A stretch of DNA of 64,000 bases from Pseudomonas viridiflava. GTDB taxonomy: Bacteria; Pseudomonadota; Gammaproteobacteria; Pseudomonadales; Pseudomonadaceae. The notes beneath the pieces are model-generated. The model made no database searches. It was given only the letters and a program-made list of their open reading frames with translations, and was not told the DNA's origin. The stretch is taken from NCBI RefSeq assembly GCF_900582195.1, contig NZ_UTHA01000215.1, forward strand, positions 35,401 through 99,400. Reading direction: 5' to 3'. Both the position numbers and the translations under genes were made by a program. How positions within the stretch are numbered: position 1 is the stretch's first letter; the number at the start of each line of letters is the position of its first letter. Below, one piece after another: positions 56,322 to 64,000 of the stretch.

Positions 56322-57731
56322 TCAATCCTCGACCACCCAGGTGTCCTTGGTTCCGCCGCCCTGGGAGGAATTCACCACCAGAGAGCCTTCACGCAGCGCC
56401 ACACGGGTCAACCCGCCGGGCACCACGCGGGTTTCGCGACCGGACAAAACGAACGGACGCAAGTCGATATGGCGCGGCGCGATGCCGTTTTCGACAAAGG
56501 TCGGACAGGTCGACAGCGACAACGTCGGTTGCGCGATGTACGCATGGGGCTTGGCCTTGATGCGCTCGCGGAAGGCATCGATTTCCGCTTTCGTCGATGC
56601 CGGCCCCACGAGCATTCCGTAACCGCCTGAGCCTTGGGTTTCCTTGACCACCAGATCTGGAAGATTGGCCAATACATGGGAAAGTTCAGACGGATTGCGG
56701 CATTGCCAGGTCGGCACGTTCTTCAGGATCGGTTCTTCGTCGAGGTAGAAACGGATCATGTCGGTGACAAACGGATACACCGATTTGTCGTCCGCCACGC
56801 CGGTGCCAATGGCGTTGGCCAGCACTACGTTGCCGGAGCGATAAGACGAGAGCAGCCCCGGCACACCAAGCATCGAGTCCGGGTTGAACGCCAATGGATC
56901 GAGGAACGCGTCGTCGAGGCGGCGGTAAATCACGTCCACCGCTTTCGGGCCGTCGGTGGTGCGCATGAAGACCTTGTCGTCACGCACGAACAGATCCGCG
57001 CCTTCGACCAGTTCAACGCCCATTTCCCGCGCCAGAAACGCGTGCTCGAAGAACGCGCTGTTGAAGCGCCCCGGTGTCAGTACCACCACGCTTGGATCGT
57101 CGATCGGACTTGAGCTTTTCAGGGTGTCGAGCAACAGGTTCGGGTAGTGATCGATCGGTGCGATGCGTTGGGCGGCGAACAGCTCCGGGAACAGGCGCAT
57201 CATCATCTTGCGGTCTTCGAGCATGTAGCTCACGCCGCTCGGCGTGCGCAGGTTGTCTTCGAGCACGTAATAGGTGCCGTCGCCATCGCGCACCAGATCG
57301 ACGCCGGAGATGTGCGAATAGATATCGCGGTGCAGATCCAGGCCTTGCATCGCCAACTGATATTGCTCGTTGGCCAGCACTTGCTCGGCGGGAATGATCC
57401 CGGCCTTGATGATGCGCTGCTCGTGATAGAGGTCGGCGAGGAACATGTTCAGCGCCTTGACCCGCTGGATGCAGCCGCGTTCAACGATCCGCCATTCGCT
57501 GGCGGGGATGCTGCGCGGAATGGTGTCGAAAGGAATCAGGCGCTCGGTGCCCTGCTCGTCCCCATAGAGCGTGAAAGTGATCCCGGCGCGATGGAACAGC
57601 AAGTCAGCCTCGCGTCGCCGTTGGGCCAGCAGCTCGTCAGGCGTGTCGGCCAGCCAGCGGGCGAACTCCCGATAATGCGGGCGAACCTGGCCGCCGGCAT
57701 CGTACATCTCATCAAAATAGGTGCGGATCAT
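56322..57731 (-). CDS. Circularly permuted ATP-grasp family protein
   Basis: A 469-aa protein of the DUF404/DUF407 type: MIRTYFDEMYDAGGQVRPHYREF at the start, YHEQRIIKAGIIPAEQVLAN, VDLVRDGDGTYYVLEDNLRTPSGVSYMLEDR (ATP-grasp-like core) and KETQGSGGYGMLVGP. Probably forms a peptide or amide bond. It heads an operon with alpha-E and transglutaminase genes. Start ATG 57731 is chosen from family alignment by eye. Confidence 0.92.
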   Translation of the reverse strand: MIRTYFDEMYDAGGQVRPHYREFARWLADTPDELLAQRRREADLLFHRAGITFTLYGDEQGTERLIPFDTIPRSIPASEWRIVERGCIQRVKALNMFLADLYHEQRIIKAGIIPAEQVLANEQYQLAMQGLDLHRDIYSHISGVDLVRDGDGTYYVLEDNLRTPSGVSYMLEDRKMMMRLFPELFAAQRIAPIDHYPNLLLDTLKSSSPIDDPSVVVLTPGRFNSAFFEHAFLAREMGVELVEGADLFVRDDKVFMRTTDGPKAVDVIYRRLDDAFLDPLAFNPDSMLGVPGLLSSYRSGNVVLANAIGTGVADDKSVYPFVTDMIRFYLDEEPILKNVPTWQCRNPSELSHVLANLPDLVVKETQGSGGYGMLVGPASTKAEIDAFRERIKAKPHAYIAQPTLSLSTCPTFVENGIAPRHIDLRPFVLSGRETRVVPGGLTRVALREGSLVVNSSQGGGTKDTWVVED

Positions 57732-58218
57732 GCCGTACTCCTTGTCACCCGGACATACAGGCCTTCGCAAGGCCCGTGCCATCGGCATAAACGCTTTGAT
57801 TTCAATCGGTTGGATATTCACGTCACAGGCGCCGCACCATTCCTGTGCGGCAAATGCCCCAACCGGATTGCCCCCGCTTCATTGCGACGCACTGCATCGC
57901 CTATCACCAGCATAGTCAGAGTTGATTTCACTGCCCGGCGCTGCCTGCGGATAATCCGCGCATTCGCTGCAAAACTTCACCGGCCCCGGCGCCATGAAGC
58001 GGCCAGCTCAACTGATTGGGATCGCCTCGGCGGCCCGCCCCGCTGCAACCCTGACCGGTTTCCTCTCCTTATCGGTCTTCCCTTTTAGCCACCTTCTCCG
58101 GTGGCTTTTTTTTGCCTCGGTTTCTTGTTTCAGGGTTTTGCCACAGCGTTTTGCTTACGCCGGAAATGACAACGGCCAACCCGAAGGTCAGCCGTTGTTC
58201 AACCAATGAAACCAGAGA
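57732..58218. other. Gene-poor region with a candidate small RNA
   Basis: No convincing coding region. A promoter-like pair, a plus-strand terminator and a weak minus-strand hairpin (58169-58201) are seen; the sRNA candidate is listed separately. Confidence 0.5.
57962..58113 (+). ncRNA. Candidate small RNA with promoter and terminator
   Basis: TTCACT (57927-57932), 17 bases, GATAAT (57950-57955) predict a start near 57962. At 58087-58113 AGCCACC-TTCTCC-GGTGGCT is followed by eight T, a strong plus-strand terminator with no gene on that strand upstream. The predicted transcript is about 150 nt. A 71-codon frame at 57994 would run through the terminator and is unlikely to be real. Confidence 0.5.
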
Positions 58219-58566
58219 TCAGTTCAAACGGTGGCGATTGCGCACCTCCTGCTTCACGCCCCAACCCTCGATAATGCCGCCCAAGGGCTCGACCACTGCC
58301 GAAAAACCCTGCTCGAAATCGCCGATATCGTCATAGGTCGCGTACATCACTTTGCTCAATTCCAGCGCCCACGCACCGTCATCACGCACGCTGACCTGGG
58401 CATTGATGGATTCACCGCGAAATTTGCCTGCCGCCCTGCGCGCCCGCTCCTCGTCCGGGAAAATGGCGTAGAACTCGATGGGATGGAATCGGGAAAAATC
58501 GAAACCGCCTTCTTTCATGCGGCGCAGAACATTGCTGCTGATGTCTTCTTGATAGGCTGTGCTCAT
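58219..58566 (-). CDS. RraB-like ribonuclease E inhibitor family protein
   Basis: A 115-aa protein with the RraB/DUF1260 pattern: REDISSNVLRRMKEGGFDFSRFHPIEFYAIFPDEERARRAA and a second half VSVRDDGAWALELSKVMYATYDDIGDFEQGFSAVVEPLGGIIEGWGV. RraB binds RNase E and reduces degradation. Start ATG 58566 gives the family start. Role in this genome is inferred from family only. Confidence 0.82.
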   Translation of the reverse strand: MSTAYQEDISSNVLRRMKEGGFDFSRFHPIEFYAIFPDEERARRAAGKFRGESINAQVSVRDDGAWALELSKVMYATYDDIGDFEQGFSAVVEPLGGIIEGWGVKQEVRNRHRLN

Positions 58567-58775
58567 GAATCGTCCCCCTCGCATAGATGGATAGACTTTC
58601 CGTATTCCCGCCCCGGGCCTCTGGCCAAAGTACGACGGCAACGTGGTTGCACGCGGGAACAAGCATGTAGCTGACAAGACCAGACCTTAGCGATCCGTTC
58701 GCTGATCTCGCTTGCAGAGTAGCCCCAAGATAGAGCTGCTGCCAAGGCCTGGTGCTTCAGGTGACAAGAAGAATT

Positions 58776-59009
58776 TCAGATTGGGGTGATGCTGCGGATT
58801 TCGATGCTGTTCTGGGTTTTCAGGCTTTTGACGCCCGCATCAGTGGTTCGCCCTTCCAGATCGTTGAGATCCAGCTCGGCGGCGACGGGCAGGAGCCGTG
58901 CCTTGACCAATCGAGCGGCCTCATCATCGCTGGGGCATTCCGCGCGCTCGAACACCTCATCGACAATTTCACCATGATCGTTCACGAAAGTGACTTTCCA
59001 CTTTTGCAT
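58776..59009 (-). CDS. Small unknown protein (77 aa)
   Basis: A 77-aa protein beginning MQKWKVTFVNDHGEIVDEVFE, with a strong GAGGAGG 5 bases before the ATG. A beta-alpha fold seems likely from alternating pattern. It reads as a normal gene. I do not recognise the family. Confidence 0.7.
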   Translation of the reverse strand: MQKWKVTFVNDHGEIVDEVFERAECPSDDEAARLVKARLLPVAAELDLNDLEGRTTDAGVKSLKTQNSIEIRSITPI

Positions 59010-59135
59010 CGGTGCCTCCTCGATCAAACCCGCAAATGGGCTTACACCTATCTCGACTGGTGGGCCGAAAGTTGGTTCAAAAGGATTACAGCGGGCCAAG
59101 ATGAAAAAAACGACATCAACTTAAGGTGCAAGCAA

Positions 59136-59228
59136 ATGTGGGAGCGAGCTTGCTCGCGAAAGCGGAATGTCATTCAACATCTCTGCTGGATGACAAATAG
59201 CTTTCGCGAGCAGGCTCGCTCCCACAGG
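59136..59228. repeat. REP doublet
   Basis: Inverted complete copies (59136-59163 and 59200-59227) between the small gene and speE. Confidence 0.95.
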
Positions 59229-59244
59229 GATATTGCAGTGTTCT

Positions 59245-60120
59245 TTAGTCGTTGCTTGGCTTGTTGATCGCCTGCAGCACGTACTGCGGCAGGGCAAATG
59301 CGCCGATGTGGATTTCCGGGTTGTAGTAGCGGGTGACGATGCCGCTGCCGATGAAGCGCTGTTGCAGGGTTTCACGGCTCAGCTTGCGGTAGGCCGGGTT
59401 GGTCGAACCCCAGGCAAAGGTCATCGAGCCGCCGATGTAGGTCGGCACCGCGGCCTGATAGAAGTGCCAGTCCGGGAACAGGCTGTTCAGGCGACCGGCG
59501 GTGGTTTTCACTTCGTCGATCTGCATGAACGGTGTGCCGTTCTGGGTCACGAGGATGCCGCCCTCGTTCAAGCAGCGATGGCACGCCTGGTAGAAGTTCT
59601 CCGAGAACAGCACTTCGCCCGGGCCGATCGGGTCGGTCGAGTCGGAGATGATCACGTCGAATTTTTCCGTGGTGGTGGCGACGAAACGCATGCCGTCGTC
59701 GATCACCAGGTTCAGACGTGGATCGTCGTAAGCGCCGCTCGAGTGGTTCGGCAGAAACTCTTTGCACATGTCGACCACAGTGCCGTCGATCTCGACCATG
59801 GTGATGTGCTCGACGCCGGCGTGTTTGGTCACTTCGCGCAGCATGCCGCCGTCACCGCCGCCGATGATCAGCACGCGCTTGGCGGCGCCGTGGGCGAGGA
59901 TCGGCACGTGGGTGAGCATTTCGTGGTAGATGAATTCGTCGGCTTCGGTCGTCTGGATCACGCCGTCCAGCGCCATGACGCGACCCATGCGCGGGTTCTG
60001 GAAAATCACCAGATGCTGGTGTTCGGTGCGCACTTCGTGCAGCAGTTTTTCCATGCGAAAACGCTGGCCGTAGCCTTCGTAGAGGGTTTCCAGGTATTCG
60101 CTGGTTTTGGTGACGGTCAT
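59245..60120 (-). CDS. speE: Spermidine synthase SpeE
   Basis: Polyamine aminopropyltransferase. The 291-aa product has the SAM-binding motif VLIIGGGDGGMLREVTKHAG, GVIQTTEADEFIYHEML and the IISDSTDPIGPGEVLFSENFY catalytic segment. Start ATG 60120 gives MTVTKTSEYLETLYEGYGQ. Transfers aminopropyl groups from decarboxylated SAM to putrescine. A partner speD is not in the window. Confidence 0.94.
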   Translation of the reverse strand: MTVTKTSEYLETLYEGYGQRFRMEKLLHEVRTEHQHLVIFQNPRMGRVMALDGVIQTTEADEFIYHEMLTHVPILAHGAAKRVLIIGGGDGGMLREVTKHAGVEHITMVEIDGTVVDMCKEFLPNHSSGAYDDPRLNLVIDDGMRFVATTTEKFDVIISDSTDPIGPGEVLFSENFYQACHRCLNEGGILVTQNGTPFMQIDEVKTTAGRLNSLFPDWHFYQAAVPTYIGGSMTFAWGSTNPAYRKLSRETLQQRFIGSGIVTRYYNPEIHIGAFALPQYVLQAINKPSND

Positions 60121-60243
60121 GGTCAAGTGCTCCGATGAATGCGCGGGCGCCAATCGTGGGGACGATTGCCCGGGAAAGGCGCGCATTCTACGTTGCCGAA
60201 GATGACAGGTCGAACCTCACTTCATCGGCAAACCACAATCCCA

Positions 60244-60335
60244 TGTGAGAGCGAGCCTGCTCGCGAAGGCGGCGTGTCAGTCAACATTGTCGGTGACAGA
60301 TCCAGCACTTTCGCGAGCAGGCTCGCTCCCACGGG
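60244..60335. repeat. REP doublet
   Basis: Inverted copies (60244-60270 and 60308-60334); the left core carries one substitution (TGTGAGAGCG). Confidence 0.9.
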
Positions 60336-60349
60336 GTAATGCGGTGTTA

Positions 60350-60541
60350 TCAGATCCGCACGTTGCCGCGTGGTCCGGCAATCGCCCAGATGATCAGGCC
60401 CAGCACTGGCAGGAGGATGATCAGCAGCACCCAGACGATTTTCATCCCGGTGGTGGCGCCGCTTTTCAGCACATTGATGATGGCCCAGATGTCGAGGGCA
60501 AGGATGATCAGGCCAATCAGACCGTTGAACGTGGAACCCAT
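60350..60541 (-). CDS. PLDc_N-type small membrane protein (63 aa)
   Basis: A 63-aa protein with two hydrophobic helices and the PLDc_N-like motif LIGLIILALDIWAIINVLKSG and KIVWVLLIILLPVLGLIIWAIAGP. It resembles the N-terminal domain of cardiolipin synthases, found alone in many bacteria. ATG 60541 gives MGSTFNGL; it is a small membrane protein of unknown role. Confidence 0.82.
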   Translation of the reverse strand: MGSTFNGLIGLIILALDIWAIINVLKSGATTGMKIVWVLLIILLPVLGLIIWAIAGPRGNVRI

Positions 60542-60612
60542 GGTGTCGCTCCAGAATAGTGGCATGCACTTTTAGGATAGACGGTCGCGCGCAGGGTTCC
60601 CTTTTATTGCAC

Positions 60613-61143
60613 TCAGACGTGAACGGCGATCTTCAGGGCTTCGAGCGATGGCGCGGCGGCGATACCGACTTCGGCGCACAGTTCCAGCACCCGAGGCACG
60701 TCGTTGCCGAAGACCAACACCATTTGCAATTCGTCGTCGAGCAACTGGCTGAAGTTCATCAGTGTGTAGCCGCCGTTTTCCTTATTCATGCTGCTCATTT
60801 GCACCTGGATACGGTTCAGTGCAGTCAAGGCTTCGGTCTTGGCCAGTTGCTTGGGCTTGAGATTGAACTCCACGCCTGGGCCGAACGAGGCGATGATCTG
60901 CGCAAACAGGTCGACGTAGGTGTCAGCCTGGAACAGCACGGTTTCCGGCAGGCTGCCGACTACGACCCACTCACCCAACGGGATCGGGAAGGTGTCGTCG
61001 TAGTTGATGTCCGGGTTGGCAGTCAGAAAAGCGTCGGCATCGGCGTAAGCCTGTGCCGCTTCGTCGGCCACTTTCAGGATCTCGTCCTCGCCCATGCAGC
61101 CGGAGCTGATTTTGCTGATGAGTTCGACGAGTGCAGCTTTCAT
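60613..61143 (-). CDS. Conserved protein of unknown function (176 aa)
   Basis: A 176-aa soluble protein beginning MKAALVELISKISSGCMGEDEI and including FPIPLGEWVVVGSLPETVLFQADTYVDLF. Codon use is normal. No domain recognised. It lies between a PLDc_N gene and an ankyrin gene on the same strand, with 80-90 base gaps, so separate units are likely. Confidence 0.7.
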   Translation of the reverse strand: MKAALVELISKISSGCMGEDEILKVADEAAQAYADADAFLTANPDINYDDTFPIPLGEWVVVGSLPETVLFQADTYVDLFAQIIASFGPGVEFNLKPKQLAKTEALTALNRIQVQMSSMNKENGGYTLMNFSQLLDDELQMVLVFGNDVPRVLELCAEVGIAAAPSLEALKIAVHV

Positions 61144-61229
61144 GAGGGCGGATCCTGTGGCGAAGGTAGAATTTGAGGGCGCGAAGGATAGCGCATTCTC
61201 CCCTTCGCCACAGTCCATCAGACTGGATT

Positions 61230-61748
61230 TCAACCCAACAGTTTTTCCAGCTGCGCGGTGGTGTCAACTGCGCCCATGGTGCGCGCCGCGTCCAGCGCAG
61301 TGACGCCATTGGCATCCTTGGCTTGCGCATTGGCGCCTTTGCTTATCAGGTAATCAACGATTTCAACGCGGTTGAACATCGCCGCCATCATCAGCGCCGT
61401 ACGGCCATCAAACGACGAACCTTCGATCTCGGCACCCGCTTCAACCAACGCCTTGACCACCGCCAGATCGCCCTTGAAAGCCGCTCCGGCAATCGGGCTC
61501 TGGCCGTTGCCATTGCGCATTTCCGGATCGGCCTTGTGTTTAAGCAGCACTTGTACCGCATCCACATGCCCGTAATAACTGGCCAGCATCAACAGGGTGT
61601 CGCCCTTGCTGTTCTTCAGGTTCACCGGCAAACCGGCGGTGACCAGACGATCAAGCATCTCGGCATCACCGTCGCGCGCCTTGTTGAAAACCTGCTCGGT
61701 GAATTCGGCAGCTTCTTCAGGGGTCATCTGGCGGCTTTGGTCGGACAT
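61230..61748 (-). CDS. Ankyrin-repeat protein (172 aa)
   Basis: A 172-aa protein with four ankyrin repeats from about residue 25: GDAEMLDRLVTAGLPVNLKNSKGDTLLMLASYYG, GHVDAVQVLLKHKADPEMRNGNGQSPIAGAAFKG and two more. Such proteins are protein-interaction scaffolds; AnkB next to KatB in other Pseudomonas is a parallel, but no catalase gene is adjacent here. No signal peptide. Confidence 0.9.
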   Translation of the reverse strand: MSDQSRQMTPEEAAEFTEQVFNKARDGDAEMLDRLVTAGLPVNLKNSKGDTLLMLASYYGHVDAVQVLLKHKADPEMRNGNGQSPIAGAAFKGDLAVVKALVEAGAEIEGSSFDGRTALMMAAMFNRVEIVDYLISKGANAQAKDANGVTALDAARTMGAVDTTAQLEKLLG

Positions 61749-61844
61749 GGGCAACTCCACTTTCGGTCTATCGGAAAGTCGACAGTTTCCCGAGCGCGAC
61801 GCTGGCTGTCACCCCCTTTTTCTCAAGTCGCGCCATAGCCAGAT

Positions 61845-63683
61845 TCAATAACGATGCTTGCCCTGATGAATTTCTGCCAACACCTGGTCAGTCACCCGAA
61901 CGTAAGTTTGCGTGCCAGGCAGCCATGCGTATATAGGATCATCGCCCGTCTGGCCGGGGTCGAAACCTTCATTCTTCAGTCGGGTTTTCTGATATTTGAA
62001 GGTGCCGGTGGTCTCCATCTTGACCTTCACTCGCAGAAACAACGGCACGGCATAGGCTGGCATGCGTTCCCTGGCAAAGCTCAGCAACTCGGCGAAATCC
62101 AGCGTTGCGAGGGATTCCGCCGGCGTGATCGCCGCCATGCCGGCGCGACCGTTGGTATTGCGGATCTCCACGCCATAGGCCACCGCTTCGGAGATGTGCG
62201 GATGTTGCAGCAGCAGGTTTTCGACTTCAGTGGTCGAGACGTTTTCGCCTTTCCAGCGATAGGTGTCGCCGAGGCGATCAACAAACTGCGCATGGCCGAA
62301 GCCGATATTGCGCAGCAGGTCGCCGGTGTTGAAAAAGCGATCGCCCTTGCTAAACACGTCGTGCAGCACGACCTTTGCGGTTTTCTGCGGATCGGTGTAG
62401 CCGTCCAGCGGCGCTTTCTCGTCGATCCGCGCCAGCAACAGGCCCTGCTCGCCTTTGCCGACCTTGCGCATGAAGCCGTCGTCGCGGCGGATCGGCTCGC
62501 CGCTGTCATGGTCGTAGGCCACCAATTCCCAGGCCATCAGGGAAAAACCGATGGTGTTGTCGAAGTTGAGAATGTTGGTAAAACCGATGTTGCCGTCGCT
62601 CGCCGCGTACAGCTCACAGATGTGCTCGACCGCAAAGCGTGTCTTGAACTCGGCCCAGGCGCCGGGGCGCAGGCCATTGCCGATCATCTTGCGTACATCG
62701 TGTCGGTTGTCATCGGCACTGGCCGGTTGGTCGACCAGATAACGGCACAATTCACCAACGTAACCAATGGTGGTCGCGCGATAGCGGCGCACATCGTTCC
62801 AGAACTGACTGGCGCTGAACTTGCGCCGGATCGCGAAGCCCGAAGCACCGTTGACCGCAGAACCCCAGCACACGCAAAGGCCGGTGGCGTGATACAGCGG
62901 CAAGGTGCAGTAGACGACGTCGTCGGGGCCCATGTTGAGGGCGATCATGCCGAAGCTGGCAGAGCTGCGCATCCAGCGGCCGTGCTTGAACACTCCTGCT
63001 TTCGGCAGGCCGGTGGTGCCTGAGGTGTAAATGTAGAAACACGGATCGTCGAAAAAGATCTGCTGGCTGCTCGGCGGATTTTCGCTGGAAGCGTCGGCAC
63101 TGGCGCTGATCAGATTGATGTAACCCTCGGGCGCAATGCCCGGATGGCTGTAGGTGTTCTGATCCGCCACGAACCAGGTGCGCGGCGCGGTAATCGCCAC
63201 TTGACCGCGAATCGCTGCATACGCAGGAACGAGCTCTTCGCCAACCACAATGGCCACTGGCGCCACCAGATTCACGCTGTGGATCAGTGTGTCGCGCGTC
63301 TGCGAGGTATTGAGCAATGCGCTGACCGCGCCGACCTTGGCCAACGCCAGTATGGTCACCAGCAATTCCGGGCGGTTTTCGATAAACACCGCGACCACGT
63401 CACCCTTGCCGATGCCCTGCCCTTTCAGATAGTGAGCGATGCGGTTGGCCCACTGGTTGACCTGCGCATAGCTCAGCCGCAAATCGCCCTGCAACAACGC
63501 CGGCCCCTCGGGGTTGCGCAGCGTCGCTTGCTCGAACGTCCAGCCAAGGCCACAGCTTTGGGTCGGATCCGTGACATTGGCCACCTTCATGCCCTTGACC
63601 ACCCGCGGGATGGCTTTGGCAATCATCGGCAGTTTGCGGAGCATCATGCCCCAGGTAATCGTGTCGCTTGGCGCGTGACTCAT
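61845..63683 (-). CDS. Long-chain acyl-CoA synthetase (FATP-like AMP-binding enzyme)
   Basis: A 612-aa adenylate-forming enzyme. The AMP-binding motif is FYIYTSGTTGLPKAGV (about 222-237), followed by YCTLPLYHATGLCVCWGSAV and, near the C-terminus, VDRLGDTYRWKGENVSTTEVE. The N-terminal half (MLRKLPMIAKAIPRVV..) is typical of the very-long-chain/FATP branch. It activates fatty acids to CoA esters. Start ATG 63683 gives MSHAPSDTITWG; upstream in-frame extension lies in non-coding sequence. Confidence 0.92.
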   Translation of the reverse strand: MSHAPSDTITWGMMLRKLPMIAKAIPRVVKGMKVANVTDPTQSCGLGWTFEQATLRNPEGPALLQGDLRLSYAQVNQWANRIAHYLKGQGIGKGDVVAVFIENRPELLVTILALAKVGAVSALLNTSQTRDTLIHSVNLVAPVAIVVGEELVPAYAAIRGQVAITAPRTWFVADQNTYSHPGIAPEGYINLISASADASSENPPSSQQIFFDDPCFYIYTSGTTGLPKAGVFKHGRWMRSSASFGMIALNMGPDDVVYCTLPLYHATGLCVCWGSAVNGASGFAIRRKFSASQFWNDVRRYRATTIGYVGELCRYLVDQPASADDNRHDVRKMIGNGLRPGAWAEFKTRFAVEHICELYAASDGNIGFTNILNFDNTIGFSLMAWELVAYDHDSGEPIRRDDGFMRKVGKGEQGLLLARIDEKAPLDGYTDPQKTAKVVLHDVFSKGDRFFNTGDLLRNIGFGHAQFVDRLGDTYRWKGENVSTTEVENLLLQHPHISEAVAYGVEIRNTNGRAGMAAITPAESLATLDFAELLSFARERMPAYAVPLFLRVKVKMETTGTFKYQKTRLKNEGFDPGQTGDDPIYAWLPGTQTYVRVTDQVLAEIHQGKHRY

Positions 63684-64000
63684 GGAAGCTCCCCGTTCGA
63701 ACCTTGGCGTGCAGGTCGATGTTTTTATTTTTCGGGCATTGGCTTGCAGCAACCGACGCGTTCGAGCGCAGGTCGAGATCGAAAATACGTCAGCGCTTCT
63801 CGGGCTGTACACGCGGTTTTTGCAATGTTTTGTATCCGCAGATTGGCCGGCGGCTGTGATGATCACCGGCTTGGCAATTGGTTCCGTGGATTCGACAACG
63901 ATCCCGCAAAATGCAGGATGCACGATGGCCATTCATGCAGTTTGCACGATGACCTGAATTTTCGTTACTTTTAAACTATTGATTTATAACGATATTTTTA
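63684..64000. promoter_or_regulatory. Upstream region of the acyl-CoA synthetase with tandem TGCA repeats
   Basis: ATGCAGGATGCACGATGGCC (63911-63930) and ATGCAGTTTGCACGATGACC (63935-63954) are 17/20 identical in direct repetition, each containing TGCA-N3-TGCA. These look like operator or activator sites. The last 40 bases are AT-rich. No gene is seen. Confidence 0.55.

Noticed and set aside
57994..58209. 71-codon frame over the small RNA candidate
   Set aside because: It reads straight through a strong terminator and has no ribosome binding site.
1..64000. CRISPR arrays, insertion sequences or prophage
   Set aside because: No regularly spaced repeats with unique spacers, no transposase or integrase motifs; the repeated palindromes are all REP doublets.

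Overview
The window looks like the chromosome of a Pseudomonas of the fluorescens group. Supporting signs are high GC with strong G/C third-position use, many copies of the fluorescens-type REP palindrome (core GGGAGCGAGC-YTGCTCGCGAA, mostly as inverted doublets), an aerobic-type cobalamin cluster, an MxtR/CrbS-type hybrid kinase, and a gene order (cob genes, MarR, MFS, glutathione peroxidase, FadL-like porin) that I recall from P. aeruginosa PAO1. No phage, insertion sequence or CRISPR array was seen.

Layout. 1-9.3 kb: a cobalamin riboswitch followed by ten co-directional genes for the second half of B12 synthesis (cobO, cobB, bluB, cobD, cobC, cobQ, cobU, cobT, alpha-ribazole phosphatase, cobS), mostly joined by 4-8 bp overlaps and interrupted by two REP doublets, one of which forms the 3' end of cobB and the ribosome binding site of bluB. 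9.5-13.9 kb: a MarR regulator and MFS exporter sharing a palindromic operator, a 40-aa membrane peptide, a periplasmic glutathione peroxidase, a FadL-family porin and a small unknown gene. 14.2-26.5 kb: small unknown genes, rmuC, the large SLC5-type hybrid sensor kinase, a TetR/MFS divergent pair with a long inverted repeat, a cupin, a SLAC1/TDT anion transporter and an MFS-acyltransferase fusion. 26.6-29.8 kb: a Gdx/SugE guanidinium exporter under a guanidine-II riboswitch, a BASS transporter, rdgC, and a duplicated tRNA-Val/tRNA-Asp cassette.

29.9-45.7 kb is the accessory part: an internally duplicated protein with degenerate JAMM/DUF4329-like motifs, a catalase-like protein coupled to a di-heme cytochrome, an FKBP lipoprotein, a YkvA protein, a coupled XRE-unknown-Sel1 trio, a 1547-aa Rhs polymorphic toxin with an AT-rich HNH/EndoVII-type tip and its immunity gene, two tandem glycine-zipper proteins, several very small genes and a tRNA-Ser. 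46-64 kb returns to core metabolism: crotonase, plsC, corA, a class I amidotransferase, a fadJ-type beta-oxidation pair, a c-type cytochrome, an ATP-grasp/alpha-E/transglutaminase operon, RraB-like protein, speE, an ankyrin protein and a fatty acyl-CoA synthetase.

Most interesting items: the duplicated JAMM-like protein, the Rhs toxin/immunity pair with its 15-codon leader and Shine-Dalgarno-masking hairpin, the guanidine-II riboswitch, the two operator palindromes, and two non-coding stretches that look like small RNA genes (57962-58113 and 44236-44346). Functions are assigned from motif recognition only; no database search was run.
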